Origin: Pantoea agglomerans NBRC 102470
Lineage (GTDB): Bacteria; Pseudomonadota; Gammaproteobacteria; Enterobacterales; Enterobacteriaceae
Length of the DNA stretch: 64,000 nt
Reading direction: 5' to 3'
Assembly (NCBI RefSeq): GCF_001598475.1
Contig: NZ_BCZA01000002.1
Span: 310,001-374,000 of the forward strand
The notes below the pieces were generated by a model, which ran no database searches, was not told the origin of the DNA, and worked only from the letters and a program-made list of their open reading frames with translations. Below are positions 36,078-45,615 of the stretch, piece by piece (within the stretch, counting starts at the first letter, position 1; each line of letters begins with the position of its first letter). The position numbers and the translations under genes are program-made.

Positions 36078-36915
36078 TGTAGCGCTTGCGCAGGCGGCTG
36101 GAGATCACATCCATCACCATCACTACCACCACCAGAATCAGCGTCAGGAACATCACCACATCCCAGTTCCACAGGCGCATATTCTCAGCGTAAACCAGAC
36201 CGACGCCCCCGGCGCCGACAAAGCCCAGCACCGCCGCTGAGCGGGTATTGGACTCTATCTGGTAAAGGCTCAGCGCCAGAAACTGCGGGAATGACTGGGT
36301 GAAGATGCCGAAGCGGTGTTTCTGCAGGCTGTTGGCGCCGACTGCGCCCAGTCCGCGACCCGGTGAACGCTCCACCGCTTCGTGCCCTTCGGCGTAGAGT
36401 TTGCCGAGCAGACCGACATCCTGCAGGATAATCGCCAGCACCCCGGCCAGCGGCCCCATGCCGACCGCCCGGACGAAGATCAGCCCCCAGATCGCCATGT
36501 CGATGCCGCGCAACACGTCAAACAGACGGCGCATCAGAAACGCCAGCGGTTTCGCGGTTCGGCTGTGCATCACGTTGCGCGCCGCCAGAAACGACAGCGG
36601 CAGCGCCAGCAGCGAGGCAGTCAGCGTACCGGCAAAGACAATCCCTAAGGTGATACCGACCTGCGACAGATAGTAGCCAAACGGCCAGTTCAGGAAGTCG
36701 TGCCAGACAAACATCCGCAGGAAATAGCGCCCCAGCTGCTGACAGCCCATCAGCAAACGCGACCACTCCAGACCAAATACCGAGAAGAAAAAGAGGTAAT
36801 AGAGCAGCACTGCCAGTGTCATCAGCGCCAGGCGACGCAGATAGCGCGGCTGTGCGGCGAAGAGTTCACGATGCTGCTGCTTCATTAGCGCGATATCGGG
36901 AACGGTGCTTATCAT
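36031..36915 (-). CDS. phnE: Phosphonate ABC transporter permease, second subunit
   Basis: A 294-residue inner-membrane permease of the PhnE family with about six helices. The conserved cytoplasmic loop is EGHEAVERSPGRGLGAVGANSLQKHRFGIFTQ, and a C-terminal SNTRSAAVLGFVGAGGVGLVYAENM motif is shared with the neighbouring permease. Start ATG overlaps the phnE1 stop by 4 bp (ATGA). PhnE1 and PhnE2 would form a heterodimeric channel with PhnC and PhnD. Last gene of the operon; its 3' end overlaps the convergent kinase gene by 47 bp and no terminator is visible there. Confidence 0.93.
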   Translation of the reverse strand: MISTVPDIALMKQQHRELFAAQPRYLRRLALMTLAVLLYYLFFFSVFGLEWSRLLMGCQQLGRYFLRMFVWHDFLNWPFGYYLSQVGITLGIVFAGTLTASLLALPLSFLAARNVMHSRTAKPLAFLMRRLFDVLRGIDMAIWGLIFVRAVGMGPLAGVLAIILQDVGLLGKLYAEGHEAVERSPGRGLGAVGANSLQKHRFGIFTQSFPQFLALSLYQIESNTRSAAVLGFVGAGGVGLVYAENMRLWNWDVVMFLTLILVVVVMVMDVISSRLRKRYISGKPVPLWQPAARD

Positions 36916-37772
36916 GTCCTGTCTCCTGTCACACGGCGACGAAGCTGGCCGGAGAGCGTATCCAGCAGCGACACCACAATCAGGATCAGCAGCAGCGTAA
37001 TACTGACCTGATCGTAGCGGTCCAGTTTGATGTTAGTCATCAGCTCCTGGCCGATGCCGCCCGCCCCGACCAGCCCAAGGATGGTTGAGGAGCGGAAGTT
37101 AATCTCCAGTCGCATAAAGCTGTAGGAGAGAAAGACCGGCTTAACCTGTGGCCAGAAAGCGAAACGCATCCGCTGCAGCTTGCTGGCTCCGCAGGCGGCC
37201 AGGCCGCGCACCGGCTTATCCGACGCCGACTCAATCGCCTCGTAAAACAGCTTGGTCAGGCTGCCCACGGTGTGCAGCGCCAGCGCCAGAAAACCGGGGA
37301 TCGCACCGATGCCAAAGGCCATCACAAACATCACCGCCCACGCCAGCTCCGGCATGGTGCGCAGGAAGGCGACAAAGGCGCGAATCGTCATCCGCACGCT
37401 GACCGGCGTCTGGGTATTGTCGGCGGCGAAAAAGGCCAGCACCGCGGCCAGTGCCACCGCCACCAGCGTCGAAGCCAGCGCCAGTTGTAGTGTTTCCCAG
37501 ATCAGCGGCAGCTGGATCGGCAGACGGTAGCCCCAGTAAGCCAGCGAGCCTTCGGTCTTGCCGTCGGCAAACAGCAGCGGCAGATGCAGTACCGGCAGGA
37601 TTTCGTGCAGGTAGTCAAAGAAGTGCGGCAGCGACTGCCAGACGGTGTGCAGATTAAATTCTGCCACCCTGCCCGCCGCCAGGTAGAGTGCCACCAGCAG
37701 CAGTGACCAGAGCAGCGTGTCTCGTTTCTGCTGGCGGCGGATGCGTTGATAGTAGTGTTCGAATTCGGTCAA
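36912..37772 (-). CDS. phnE: Phosphonate ABC transporter permease, first subunit
   Basis: A 286-residue inner-membrane protein of the PhnE family: TM helix at about 19-37, then ETLQLALASTLVAVALAAVLAF, a central RTMPELAWAVMFVMAFG, the loop EAIESASDKPVRGLAACGASKLQRMRFAFWPQ, and FRSSTILGLVGAGGIGQELM near the end. These are the ATPase-coupling and gating motifs of phosphonate permeases. It lies 93 bp behind phnD with a hairpin between, and overlaps phnE2. Having two phnE genes occurs in many proteobacteria; E. coli B/K-12 has one. Confidence 0.93.
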   Translation of the reverse strand: MTEFEHYYQRIRRQQKRDTLLWSLLLVALYLAAGRVAEFNLHTVWQSLPHFFDYLHEILPVLHLPLLFADGKTEGSLAYWGYRLPIQLPLIWETLQLALASTLVAVALAAVLAFFAADNTQTPVSVRMTIRAFVAFLRTMPELAWAVMFVMAFGIGAIPGFLALALHTVGSLTKLFYEAIESASDKPVRGLAACGASKLQRMRFAFWPQVKPVFLSYSFMRLEINFRSSTILGLVGAGGIGQELMTNIKLDRYDQVSITLLLILIVVSLLDTLSGQLRRRVTGDRT

Positions 37773-37794
37773 AGGGGATCTCCGGCGCTAAAGC

Positions 37795-37827
37795 AGCGGG
37801 ACGCAGGCGAGTTTGCTGCGTCCCGCT
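37795..37827 (-). promoter_or_regulatory. Intercistronic hairpin between phnD and phnE1
   Basis: Perfect 12-bp stem AGCGGGACGCAG (37795-37806)/CTGCGTCCCGCT (37816-37827), 9-nt loop, no T-tract on the minus strand. Placed directly after the binding-protein gene, it probably stabilises phnD mRNA or causes partial termination, so that PhnD is made in excess over the permeases. Confidence 0.65.
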
Positions 37828-37865
37828 TTCCCCGCCTGAGCGGAGAAGATAAGAAGTAGCTGGAT

Positions 37866-38792
37866 TTAGCCGCGGCTGCCTTTCATCAGGTCGCGCTTCA
37901 TATCGATGATGTTCTGATAATCGGCAACCGTCGCCTGACCGATGTGCTGCTCGCCGCCCACCGCTTTCACGAAGCAGGCGTGATCTTCCTTATCCAGCTT
38001 TTTAATCGCCGACACCACTTTCGCTTTAAAGTCAGCGGGCAGCTTGTTGCTGACCAGCACCGGACCGTTGGGGATCAGCGGTGACTGCCAGATAATGCGG
38101 ATCTGCTTCATCAGATCAGGATGGTCCATGCGGATCAGACGGCCAAACGCGCCAGAGGTATAGCCGCTGTTGTAGTCACCGACCAGTGAGGTCCAGGTCA
38201 CTGCGCCATCAAACTGGTTGTTCAGCACGCCCAGAATGTCCTGCTCATGGCCGCCGGAGAAGGTGACGCTGGAGAAGGTGTTGTTATATTTGTCATCCAC
38301 TGAGCCGCCGAACATTTTCTTGAACGCCTGGTTAGGCATCAGGAAGCCGGACGTCGAGTCGGGATCGGCCATACCGAAAGATTTCCCTTTCAGGTCTTCC
38401 AGCTTTTTGTAGGGGCTGTCCGCTTTGACGATCACCACCGAGTGGTAGCCGCGTGACTGATCTTTGTCATCCACCACAATGCCAACCACATCCACCGCTT
38501 TCGGGTCCTGAATGTAGACCGACGCAAACGAGGCTGGCGACATGCTCAGCACCATATCGATCTTGCCACCCAGCAGACCCTGAATCACGCCAGAGTAGTC
38601 GGAGGCGTTGCGCATCTGGGTATCCACACCCAGCTCTTTATCAAAGAAGGTCTTAACACACTGATTATCGCCAATCTGCTGGGTGGCGTTCTGACCGCCC
38701 AGAATCCCCAGATTAAGCTGTTTCGGCGCATCCGCTGCGCTGACACCAAACGCCATTACACTGGTCAGGAGTGCTAAAGAAGTCAGTTTCAT
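37866..38792 (-). CDS. phnD: Phosphonate ABC transporter, periplasmic binding protein
   Basis: A 308-residue periplasmic protein with a signal peptide (LALLTSVMAFGVSAADA, cleavage near residue 20). The mature part carries LNLGILGGQNATQQIGDNQC, the family's opening, and DPDSTSGFLMPNQAF, the S-T-S-G phosphonate-binding loop conserved in PhnD. It captures alkylphosphonates, 2-aminoethylphosphonate in E. coli. Slightly shorter than E. coli PhnD (338). Preceded by phnC (26 bp gap), followed by an intercistronic hairpin. Confidence 0.95.
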   Translation of the reverse strand: MKLTSLALLTSVMAFGVSAADAPKQLNLGILGGQNATQQIGDNQCVKTFFDKELGVDTQMRNASDYSGVIQGLLGGKIDMVLSMSPASFASVYIQDPKAVDVVGIVVDDKDQSRGYHSVVIVKADSPYKKLEDLKGKSFGMADPDSTSGFLMPNQAFKKMFGGSVDDKYNNTFSSVTFSGGHEQDILGVLNNQFDGAVTWTSLVGDYNSGYTSGAFGRLIRMDHPDLMKQIRIIWQSPLIPNGPVLVSNKLPADFKAKVVSAIKKLDKEDHACFVKAVGGEQHIGQATVADYQNIIDMKRDLMKGSRG

Positions 38793-38818
38793 TCGGGGTT
38801 GTTCTCTTGCTGTGGAAG

Positions 38819-39649
38819 TTAATGGATTTGGTTAAGTTCATCGCCGTACAGCTGGTGCAGCAGGCTGTCGGTCAGTCCTGAAGGATGGCCGTCAAACAGC
38901 ACCACGCCGCGCTGAATGCCAATCACCCTGGTGCAGTAGCTTTTCACCAGCTCAATCGAGTGCAGGTTGACCATCACGCTGATGCCCTGCTCGCTGACCT
39001 GACGCAGCACATCCATGATGCGCTTGGTATTTTTGGGATCGAGTGACGCCACCGGCTCATCGGCCAGCAGGATTTTGGGGTTCTGCATCAGGGCACGGCA
39101 GATCGCCACACGCTGCATCTGACCGCCAGAGAGGTTTTCCGCCCGCTGCAGCGCCTGCGGCAGCATGTTCATCCACTGCAGCAGTTCGATGGCGTGCGCC
39201 CGGTCATTGTCGGAGAAGATTTTAAAGAAGGATTTCAGCGTACCGGTCTGGCTCAGACGGCCCAGCAGCACGTTGGTCAGCACGTCGAGGCGTGGCACCA
39301 GACAGAAATCCTGAAAGATCATGCCGCACTGGCTGCGCCATTCGCGCAGCTGGCGGCTGTTGAGCGTAACCACGTTACGATCCGCTTCGCCATGATGCAG
39401 ACTAATAATCGCGCCGGAAGTCGCTTCAATCGTGCCGTTGAGCATGTGCAGCAGGGTCGATTTACCCGCGCCAGAGCGGCCAATCACCGCCACCAGCTCA
39501 CCGGCGTGCAGGTCGAAGCTGACCTGATCCAGCACCTGAGTGTCGCCGTAGGCTTTGCTCAGTTTCTGCACCGACAACACTTTTTGTCCGCTAAGGCTGG
39601 CCGGTGGCAGGTCGTTGTCGACCACCGTTTTCAGAAGTGCCTGTGCCAT
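38819..39649 (-). CDS. phnC: Phosphonate ABC transporter ATPase
   Basis: A 276-residue ATPase: Walker [11 protein letters not shown]-loop [23 protein letters not shown] (the PhnC-specific stretch), signature [17 protein letters not shown], Walker [14 protein letters not shown] and switch His in [13 protein letters not shown]. It energises PhnD-PhnE1/E2. The start at 39649 (MAQALL) has GGAG at 8 bp; an in-frame ATG 20 codons upstream has no such site. The gene follows phnP after 78 bp, a much larger gap than elsewhere in the operon, and a Pho-box-like repeat spans the phnP stop, so phnCDE1E2 may also have its own promoter. Confidence 0.95.
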   Translation of the reverse strand: MAQALLKTVVDNDLPPASLSGQKVLSVQKLSKAYGDTQVLDQVSFDLHAGELVAVIGRSGAGKSTLLHMLNGTIEATSGAIISLHHGEADRNVVTLNSRQLREWRSQCGMIFQDFCLVPRLDVLTNVLLGRLSQTGTLKSFFKIFSDNDRAHAIELLQWMNMLPQALQRAENLSGGQMQRVAICRALMQNPKILLADEPVASLDPKNTKRIMDVLRQVSEQGISVMVNLHSIELVKSYCTRVIGIQRGVVLFDGHPSGLTDSLLHQLYGDELNQIH

Positions 39650-39712
39650 GGTTTCTCCGTCATCGCTGATTGCGTTCTGCGGGTTATTAAGGCGTGACGC
39701 GATGAACACGAG

Positions 39713-39741
39713 ATGACAGTCAGATGATCAAACCGTGACAG
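39713..39741 (-). promoter_or_regulatory. Candidate Pho box in front of phnC
   Basis: On the minus strand CTGTCAC (39741-39735) and CTGTCAT (39719-39713) stand exactly 22 bp apart, two 11-bp turns. The middle unit is degenerate (TGATCAT). PhoB binds direct CTGTCA repeats with 11-bp period. The site overlaps the 3' end of phnP (stop at 39728) and is about 64 bp from the phnC start. Confidence 0.55.
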
Positions 39742-40567
39742 GCCAGTGCGCGCCGCACAGCAATGTCTGGCCGTCACGGGCAGCCAGCACGCCGTCCGGT
39801 AACGGGTTCTCAGCTAACCAGTTATCCATCTCATGACTGAGATGGGTGAGCCAGGTCTGACGCGGCTGGAGCATCTCTGCTATCGCCAGCGCCTGGGTCA
39901 CATCATTATGGTTACGCGGCTCTGGGCGCGGCGGATCGTTGCAGTCAATCACTAACTGATCCAGCGGCTGGCCGCGCAGGAAGTCGGCGGTGTCGGGTGG
40001 CAATCCGCAGGTATCACACAGCCAGGCGAGCCGGGTGCCGTGCCAGTCGAACAGATAGCCATGCGTCAGCTTCGAGTGTTGCAACGGCAGCGGTGTGACC
40101 TGCAGTTCTCCAAAGGCGTGCGCTACAAACGGGGTTAAGGCGGGACGGAAATCGAGCAGGCCAGGATGTTTATAGAGATCGTCACAGCCTCGCGGATCGG
40201 GTGGACCCCAGACCGGAATCGGCGCGCCCACTCCCCAGCGCAGTGCAAAAAGCCCCTGCACATGATCCATGTGGTAGTGAGTCAGTAGAATGCGCGTCAG
40301 CGTGCCGGGCGGGAAGCGCGACGCCAGCAGCGGCAGACCGGCATCCAGCAGGATGCGCTCGCGACCAAACTCAATCAGCGCGCTGCAGGGTGCACGCGCG
40401 TAGCCACTGTTGAGCTGCGCCCGCTGACAGGCGCGGCAGTCACAGCCCGGCAGCGGTGCGGCAGTGACCCCGCCAGTACCCAGAAAAGTGAGTTTCATTG
40501 ATGCGCCGTTGGTAGCGGATGTCGATGCCGGACTGTCACCGCCGGTGCCAGGATAAGAGAGTTTCAT
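39728..40567 (-). CDS. phnP: Phosphoribosyl 1,2-cyclic phosphate phosphodiesterase
   Basis: A metallo-beta-lactamase-fold enzyme that opens the 5-phosphoribosyl 1,2-cyclic phosphate made by C-P lyase. The motif [13 protein letters not shown] holds the HxHxDH metal ligands; [10 protein letters not shown] near the N-terminus is the structural zinc site, and [11 protein letters not shown] the C-terminal His motif. Two starts compete. The ATG at 40567 overlaps the phnN stop (ATGA) and gives 279 residues; the ATG at 40498 gives 256 residues, close to E. coli PhnP (252), and begins with the same MKL...GTGG motif. The first 23 codons are a diverged duplication of the real start. The N-terminal extension is probably non-essential. 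Confidence 0.92.
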   Translation of the reverse strand: MKLSYPGTGGDSPASTSATNGASMKLTFLGTGGVTAAPLPGCDCRACQRAQLNSGYARAPCSALIEFGRERILLDAGLPLLASRFPPGTLTRILLTHYHMDHVQGLFALRWGVGAPIPVWGPPDPRGCDDLYKHPGLLDFRPALTPFVAHAFGELQVTPLPLQHSKLTHGYLFDWHGTRLAWLCDTCGLPPDTADFLRGQPLDQLVIDCNDPPRPEPRNHNDVTQALAIAEMLQPRQTWLTHLSHEMDNWLAENPLPDGVLAARDGQTLLCGAHWPVTV

Positions 40568-40576
40568 TGATGCGCC
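40490..40576. repeat. Tandem duplication of the phnN/phnP junction
   Basis: The plus-strand word GAGTTTCATTGATGCGCC occurs at 40490-40507 and again at 40559-40576, 69 bp apart (23 codons, in frame). Around it the two copies are diverged, but both encode MKL[ST][YF][PL]GTGG. It gives phnP two in-frame start sites. Confidence 0.85.
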
Positions 40577-41100
40577 TCCAGTATCTGACGCAGCAGGCAC
40601 ACGGTATCCGCCAGCGCGCCGTCGTTGTTGAGGATAAGGCAGCCATCGGGCTGCGGCTGTGCGGCGCGCGCCAGCCGCCGGGCGATCTCCGCCTCATCTT
40701 CCCGTCCGCGCTGGCGCAGCCGCGCTGCCAGCACGGCGGGTGTGACCTGCAGACAGACCGGCAGCAGCTGCGAGCCGAAACGGGCCTGCGCCTGCGCCAG
40801 ATGCAGCCGCGAACCGTTCACCACCACATTCTGCCCGCGCAGCAGCCACTGCTCCGTCTCACAGCCAATGCCATAGCTGAAACCGTGCGCCTGCCAGCTC
40901 ACCGCGAACAGTCCCAGCGCGGCGCGACGGGCAAACTCCGCCTCGGTCAGCGCCACATGGTTTTCGCCGCCCGCATCGGCGGCGCGGGTAATGTAGCGAT
41001 GGGCGATCAGCAGCCGTGGCGGAGGTGCCGCCCGCAGCGCATCCAGCAGGCTGTCCTTACCCGAACCCGAGGGACCGGTGAGCCAGATCAGCCGCGCCAT
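40564..41100 (-). CDS. phnN: Ribose 1,5-bisphosphate phosphokinase
   Basis: A 178-residue P-loop kinase of the guanylate-kinase-like fold: Walker [12 protein letters not shown] (9-19), then [23 protein letters not shown], the substrate-binding stretch of PhnN, and [16 protein letters not shown]. It phosphorylates ribose 1,5-bisphosphate to PRPP, returning the C-P lyase ribose to nucleotide synthesis. ATG overlaps the phnM stop by one base (TGATG), and its own stop overlaps the first phnP ATG. Length matches E. coli PhnN (185). Confidence 0.94.
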   Translation of the reverse strand: MARLIWLTGPSGSGKDSLLDALRAAPPPRLLIAHRYITRAADAGGENHVALTEAEFARRAALGLFAVSWQAHGFSYGIGCETEQWLLRGQNVVVNGSRLHLAQAQARFGSQLLPVCLQVTPAVLAARLRQRGREDEAEIARRLARAAQPQPDGCLILNNDGALADTVCLLRQILEAHQ

Positions 41101-42236
41101 CAGTACACCTGCCGGCCTTTGCTCCAGACATGCCGCACGTGCGGGTAGCCGTGTGCGGTATGCGCCAGCACCAGATCGGCGCGGCAGCCTTCGGCGATTA
41201 CCCCGCGATCTTCGAGCCCTAAGGCGCGCGCCGGGTTACAGGTGACCAGTGCAATCGCCTGCGCCATGCCGAGGCTGTTGCGCTCATCATCTGCCAGCCG
41301 GAACGCCGCATCCAGCAGGCTCGCCGGATAGTAATCAGACGAGAGAATATTCAGCAGGCCGTGTGACGCCAGCTCCCAGGCGGCGACGTTGCCGGAGTGC
41401 GAGCCGCCGCGCACGATGTTAGGTGCGCCCATCAGCACCTGCATATTGCGATAACGCGAGGCGCGTGCCGCCTCCAGCGTGGTCGGAAACTCCGCGATGC
41501 GGCTGCCCGCGGCGTGAGACTCTTCAACGTGCGCCGCGGTGGCATCATCGTGACTGGCAATGGCGATGCCATGTTCCCGGCAGAGTCCGGCAATCGCCTG
41601 ACGATTGGGCTGTGACCATTCTGCTGCCAGGGTGAGCTGGTCATGCTCGAACTGATCCATCTCCGCATCGTTGAGCTGATATTTGCCCTGATAATATTCG
41701 CGATACTTCGTCAGGGATGCGTACTGACGCTGACCCGGCGAATGGTCCATCAGCGACACCAGCGCCAGCTCCGGCGTGCCCATCAGCGCTTCAAACAGCG
41801 GCGCAGTGGTGGGATGCGGCAGTTCACAGCGCAGATGCAGCAGATGCTCGGCCCGGTTCAGTCCTTTGCGGTTGCTGTCGCGGATGGCGTCGATCATCTT
41901 GCTGAGGTTATCCAGCCGGTGCCCGCCGTCGCGCACATCCCCGACGCCAATCGCATCCAGCACCGTGGTAATGCCGCTGGAGACCATCAGCGCATCGTGG
42001 CTGCTCATCGCCGAGTGTGCCGGCCAGTCCACTTTCGGACGCGGCGTGAAAAACTTATCGAGGTTATCGGTGTGCAGCTCCACCAGACCCGGCAGCAGCC
42101 AGGCGCCCTCGCCATCCAGCGCGCCCGGCTGCTGGCTGGTGGTTTCGCTGAAGCTGCTGATGCGCTCGTCGCGAAACTCCAGCGATCCGGTTACCACTTC
42201 GTTTTCCAGCACCAGTCTGACGTTATTGATGATCAT
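41100..42236 (-). CDS. phnM: Alpha-D-ribose 1-methylphosphonate 5-triphosphate diphosphatase
   Basis: A 378-residue amidohydrolase-fold enzyme that removes pyrophosphate from the triphosphate intermediate before C-P cleavage. Seen motifs: [29 protein letters not shown] (metal ligands), [19 protein letters not shown], and [32 protein letters not shown]. Length equals E. coli PhnM (378). Start overlaps phnL by 4 bp (ATGA). Confidence 0.96.
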   Translation of the reverse strand: MIINNVRLVLENEVVTGSLEFRDERISSFSETTSQQPGALDGEGAWLLPGLVELHTDNLDKFFTPRPKVDWPAHSAMSSHDALMVSSGITTVLDAIGVGDVRDGGHRLDNLSKMIDAIRDSNRKGLNRAEHLLHLRCELPHPTTAPLFEALMGTPELALVSLMDHSPGQRQYASLTKYREYYQGKYQLNDAEMDQFEHDQLTLAAEWSQPNRQAIAGLCREHGIAIASHDDATAAHVEESHAAGSRIAEFPTTLEAARASRYRNMQVLMGAPNIVRGGSHSGNVAAWELASHGLLNILSSDYYPASLLDAAFRLADDERNSLGMAQAIALVTCNPARALGLEDRGVIAEGCRADLVLAHTAHGYPHVRHVWSKGRQVY

Positions 42237-42946
42237 GCCTGCGCTCCTGTCTCGATTGGGTGCATCAGGTGCAGCCGGTCCGCTACCCGCTCGCGCACCG
42301 CCCGATCGTGAAAAATACCGACGATGGCGGCACCACGGGCGCGCGCCTGTTCAATTAGGCTCACCACCGCCTCGCTGTTGACACTGTCGAGCGAGGCGGT
42401 GGGTTCATCCAGCAGCAGCACCGGATAGTCGGCGATAAAGCCGCGAGCGATATTGACGCGCTGCTGCTCTCCGCCAGAGAAAGTGGACGGGGCCAGCGAC
42501 CAGAGACGCTGCGGCACGTTGAGCCGGGTCAGCAGTTCGGCGGCACGTGCTTCACATAAGGCGCGCTCGACGCCGCGCTCCAGCAGCGGCTGCATCACAA
42601 TCTCCAGCGTCGGCACGCGCGGGATCACCCGCAGAAACTGGCTGACCCAGCCCAGCGTGTCACGGCGCAGGGCGATAATCTGGCGCGCCGATGCCTGCGC
42701 CATGTCGATCCACTCGCCCTGATGCGCGACCCGAATGTGGCCGCTGTCGGGCTGATAGTTGCCGTAAAGCGCGCGCAGCAGTGTGGATTTACCGCTGCCG
42801 GAGTGACCGTGCAGCACGACGCATTCGCCCTCGCCTGCCGTCAGGCTGGCGTTGTGCAGCACCGGCAGCGCCGCGCCGTTCTGGTTATGCAGCACAAAGG
42901 TTTTACACAAATTCTCTACCCGCAGGCGCGGAGTGATAGTTGTCAT
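42233..42946 (-). CDS. phnL: PhnL, ABC-type component of the C-P lyase system
   Basis: A 237-residue ABC-type ATPase: Walker [30 protein letters not shown], signature [15 protein letters not shown], Walker [13 protein letters not shown]. In the C-P lyase system it is not a transporter subunit. It acts with PhnGHI to attach the phosphonate to ribose from ATP, and can dock as a PhnK/PhnL dimer on the core complex. It begins directly after the phnK stop (no gap) and is slightly longer at the N-terminus than E. coli PhnL (226). Confidence 0.95.
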   Translation of the reverse strand: MTTITPRLRVENLCKTFVLHNQNGAALPVLHNASLTAGEGECVVLHGHSGSGKSTLLRALYGNYQPDSGHIRVAHQGEWIDMAQASARQIIALRRDTLGWVSQFLRVIPRVPTLEIVMQPLLERGVERALCEARAAELLTRLNVPQRLWSLAPSTFSGGEQQRVNIARGFIADYPVLLLDEPTASLDSVNSEAVVSLIEQARARGAAIVGIFHDRAVRERVADRLHLMHPIETGAQA

Positions 42947-43708
42947 TTAATTGAGCACCGAAGAGACCAGCAGTTGAGTGTAAGGATGATGAGGATCGTC
43001 CAGCACGCGGTCAGTCAGACCGCTCTCCACCACCCGCCCCTGCTTCATCACCAGCAGGCGATGCGCCAGCAGTCGCGCCACGCCGAGATCGTGGGTGACA
43101 ATCACCACCGCCAGATTCAGTTCGCGCACCAGCGTCCGCAGCAGATCCAGCAGTCGCGCCTGCACCGACACATCCAGCCCGCCGGTCGGCTCATCCATAA
43201 ACATCAACTGCGGCTGCGTCACCAGGTTCCGGGCGATCTGCAGACGCTGCTGCATACCGCCGGAAAAGGTGGTGGGCAAATCGTCGATGCGACCGGCGTC
43301 AATCTCCACTGCCTGCAGCCAGCGGCTCGCCTCGGCGCGGATGTCGCCATAGTGGCGCTGTCCGGTCGCCATCAGCCGTTCGCCGATGTTGCCGCCCGCG
43401 CTGACCTGCGAACGCAGCCCGTCCATGGGATGCTGATGCACCACGCCCCATTCGGTGCGCAGCAGGCGACGGCGATCGCTTTCACTCATCTGATAGAGGT
43501 CGCGGTTCTGATAAAGAATGCTGCCCTGCTGCGGCGTCAGACGCGCTGACAGGCTTTGCAGCAGCGTGGTTTTACCGGAGCCGGACTCGCCGACAATGCC
43601 CAGCACTTCGCCGGGAAAGAGATCAAAACTGACCTGCTCAAACCCTTTGCCCGGCGCATAAAGATGGGTGAGCTGGTTCACCGCAAGCAGCGGCTGTTCA
43701 CTGTGCAT
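42947..43708 (-). CDS. phnK: PhnK, ABC-type component of the C-P lyase core
   Basis: A 253-residue ABC-type ATPase, nearly identical in layout to E. coli PhnK (252): Walker A GESGSGKTT, TEWGVVHQHPMDGLRSQVSAGGNIGERLMATG, signature FSGGMQQRLQIARNL, Walker B LMFMDEPTGGLDVSV, and DDPHHPYTQLLVSSVL at the end. It binds the PhnGHIJ core next to PhnJ. The start at 43708 (MHSEQPLLAV) matches the family; an ATG 16 codons upstream would extend into phnJ. It overlaps the phnJ 3' end by 11 bp. Confidence 0.95.
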   Translation of the reverse strand: MHSEQPLLAVNQLTHLYAPGKGFEQVSFDLFPGEVLGIVGESGSGKTTLLQSLSARLTPQQGSILYQNRDLYQMSESDRRRLLRTEWGVVHQHPMDGLRSQVSAGGNIGERLMATGQRHYGDIRAEASRWLQAVEIDAGRIDDLPTTFSGGMQQRLQIARNLVTQPQLMFMDEPTGGLDVSVQARLLDLLRTLVRELNLAVVIVTHDLGVARLLAHRLLVMKQGRVVESGLTDRVLDDPHHPYTQLLVSSVLN

Positions 43709-44546
43709 GTTGCTGTTCCTGCTGCTGATGGCAAAAGTCGGTGTCGGAGCAGACAAACATCCGCGTTCCCTGATCGTCCATTACCACCTCATCGAGATAG
43801 CTATGGCGCGAGCCGCACAGCGCGCAGGGTTCATCCCACTGCTGCACGGTGAACGGATGATCGTCGAAGTCCAGGCTTTCCACGCGGGTGTAAGGCGGTA
43901 AGGCGTAGATGCGTTTTTCACGCCCGGCACCAAACAGCTGCAGCGCGGGCATCATGTGCATCTTCGGGTTGTCGAATTTGGGAATGGGCGATGGATCCAT
44001 CACATAGCGATCGTTGACCCGGACCGGATAGGCGTAAGTCGTCGCGATGTGGCCGTAGCGGGCGATATCTTCATACAGCTTCACCTGCATGATGCCGTAC
44101 TCCTCCAGCGCATGCATGGTGCGGGTTTCGGTTTCGCGCGGCTCGATAAAGCGCAGCGGCTCCGGAATCGGCACCTGGAAAATCAGGATCTGATCCTCTT
44201 CCAGCGGCGTTTCCGGGATGCGGTGCCGGGTCTGGATCAGGGTGGCATCGGCGGTGCGCTCGGTGGTGGCAGCATTGCTGACCCGCTTAAAGAACTGACG
44301 GATCGACACCGCATTGGTGGTGTCATCTGCGCCCTGATCGATCACCTTCAGCACATCCTGATCGCCAATGACGCTGGCGGTGATCTGGATGCCGCCGGTG
44401 CCCCAGCCGTAGGGCATCGGCATCTCACGTCCGGCGAACGGCACCTGATAGCCGGGGATCGCCACCGCTTTCAGGATGGCGCGGCGGATGGTGCGTTTGG
44501 TCTGCTCATCGAGATAGCCGTTGTTATAGCCGGTGAGTTCAGCCAT
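43698..44546 (-). CDS. phnJ: Carbon-phosphorus lyase, radical SAM catalytic subunit
   Basis: A 282-residue enzyme that breaks the C-P bond of ribose 1-phosphonate 5-phosphate by a radical mechanism. The four cysteines of the iron-sulfur site and reaction are present in CALC (241, 244), VC (266) and FC (272), at the same positions as in E. coli PhnJ. The conserved stretches YGWGTGGIQ, PIPEPLRFIEPRETETR and SYLDEVVMDDQGTRMFVCSDTDFC are intact, so the enzyme should be active. It overlaps phnI by 8 bp and phnK by 11 bp. It works in the PhnG2H2I2J2 core. Confidence 0.97.
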   Translation of the reverse strand: MAELTGYNNGYLDEQTKRTIRRAILKAVAIPGYQVPFAGREMPMPYGWGTGGIQITASVIGDQDVLKVIDQGADDTTNAVSIRQFFKRVSNAATTERTADATLIQTRHRIPETPLEEDQILIFQVPIPEPLRFIEPRETETRTMHALEEYGIMQVKLYEDIARYGHIATTYAYPVRVNDRYVMDPSPIPKFDNPKMHMMPALQLFGAGREKRIYALPPYTRVESLDFDDHPFTVQQWDEPCALCGSRHSYLDEVVMDDQGTRMFVCSDTDFCHQQQEQQHAQ

Positions 44547-45615
44547 GGTTACGCTCCTGATAATCGTGCTGCAGCTGTTTCAGCAGTTCCAGTTCCGCCT
44601 GGAAATCGACGTAGTGCGGCAGCTTGAGATGCGAGACAAAGCCTGCGGCTTCCACGTTGTCGGCGTGCGACAGCACAAACTCTTCGTCCTGCGCCGGGCT
44701 GGTAACACGCTCATGCTGTTCGCGGCTTTGCAGCGCCCGGTCCACCAGCGCCATCGCCATCGCTTTACGTTCGGCGCGGCCAAACACCAGCCCATAACCC
44801 CGGGTAAAGTGCGGCGCCGTGTCGTCGCTTTGGGCAACGCCGTTGACCATTTCACACTCCGTCAGTAGCAGCTCACCGATCTCCAGCTCAAAACCCAGCT
44901 CTTCGGGACAGATACTGACGCTGAGAGTGCCGGTGCGGATCTCGCCGGCAAACGGATGGGTGCGGCCATAGCCGCGCTGGGTCGAGTAGCCGAGCGCCAG
45001 CAGAAAGCCTTCGTCGCCACGCACCAGCTGTTGCAGCCGCGCAGCGCGTGAGGCGGGAAAGCTCATCGGCTCGCGAGTGATATCGACAGGCTCGCTGCCG
45101 TCATCCATCTCGGCGGCGGCCAGCCCTTCATCGCTCATCATGCTGAACATGTGCGGGCACTGGTCAGGTACCGAACGATCGTCACGCGGCGCGGCGGGCG
45201 TTTCGCCATTGGCCAGCAGGGTGAAGTCGAGCAGACGGTGGCTGTAGTCGTAAGTTGGTCCCAGCACCTGGCCGCCCGGCAGATCTTTATAGACCGCCGA
45301 GATGCGGCGTTCGATGCGCATCGCACCGGTCGCCAGCGGCGTGCTCTCCGCCAGGCGTGGCAGCGTGGTGCGATAGGCGCGCAACAGAAAGATCGCCTCC
45401 ACCAGATCGCCGCTGGCCTGTTTAATCGCCAGCGCCGCCAGTTCGGGATCGTAAATCCCGCCTTCGGTCATCACCCGATCCACCGCCAGTCCCAGCTGCT
45501 GCGCCACCTGATCGCAGCCGAGTTCGGCTACCGCCCGATCGCCGCGCCGCAGATCGGCCTGCAACTGATGGGCGTTCGTAATGGCTTTTTCGCCCCCTTT
45601 CACCGCGACATACAT
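44539..45615 (-). CDS. phnI: C-P lyase core subunit PhnI (ATP:phosphonate nucleosidase/transferase)
   Basis: A 358-residue core subunit that, with PhnG, PhnH and PhnL, replaces adenine of ATP by the phosphonate. It starts MYVAVKGGEKAI, the family N-terminus. The start at 45615 shares a base with the phnH stop (TGATG); an ATG two codons upstream is less likely. Markers: ISAVYKDLPGGQVLGPTYDYSHRLLDF, FPASRAARLQQLVRGDEGFLLALGYSTQRGYGRTHPF and PHYVDFQAELELL at the end. Length matches E. coli PhnI (354). Confidence 0.96.
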   Translation of the reverse strand: MYVAVKGGEKAITNAHQLQADLRRGDRAVAELGCDQVAQQLGLAVDRVMTEGGIYDPELAALAIKQASGDLVEAIFLLRAYRTTLPRLAESTPLATGAMRIERRISAVYKDLPGGQVLGPTYDYSHRLLDFTLLANGETPAAPRDDRSVPDQCPHMFSMMSDEGLAAAEMDDGSEPVDITREPMSFPASRAARLQQLVRGDEGFLLALGYSTQRGYGRTHPFAGEIRTGTLSVSICPEELGFELEIGELLLTECEMVNGVAQSDDTAPHFTRGYGLVFGRAERKAMAMALVDRALQSREQHERVTSPAQDEEFVLSHADNVEAAGFVSHLKLPHYVDFQAELELLKQLQHDYQERNHG

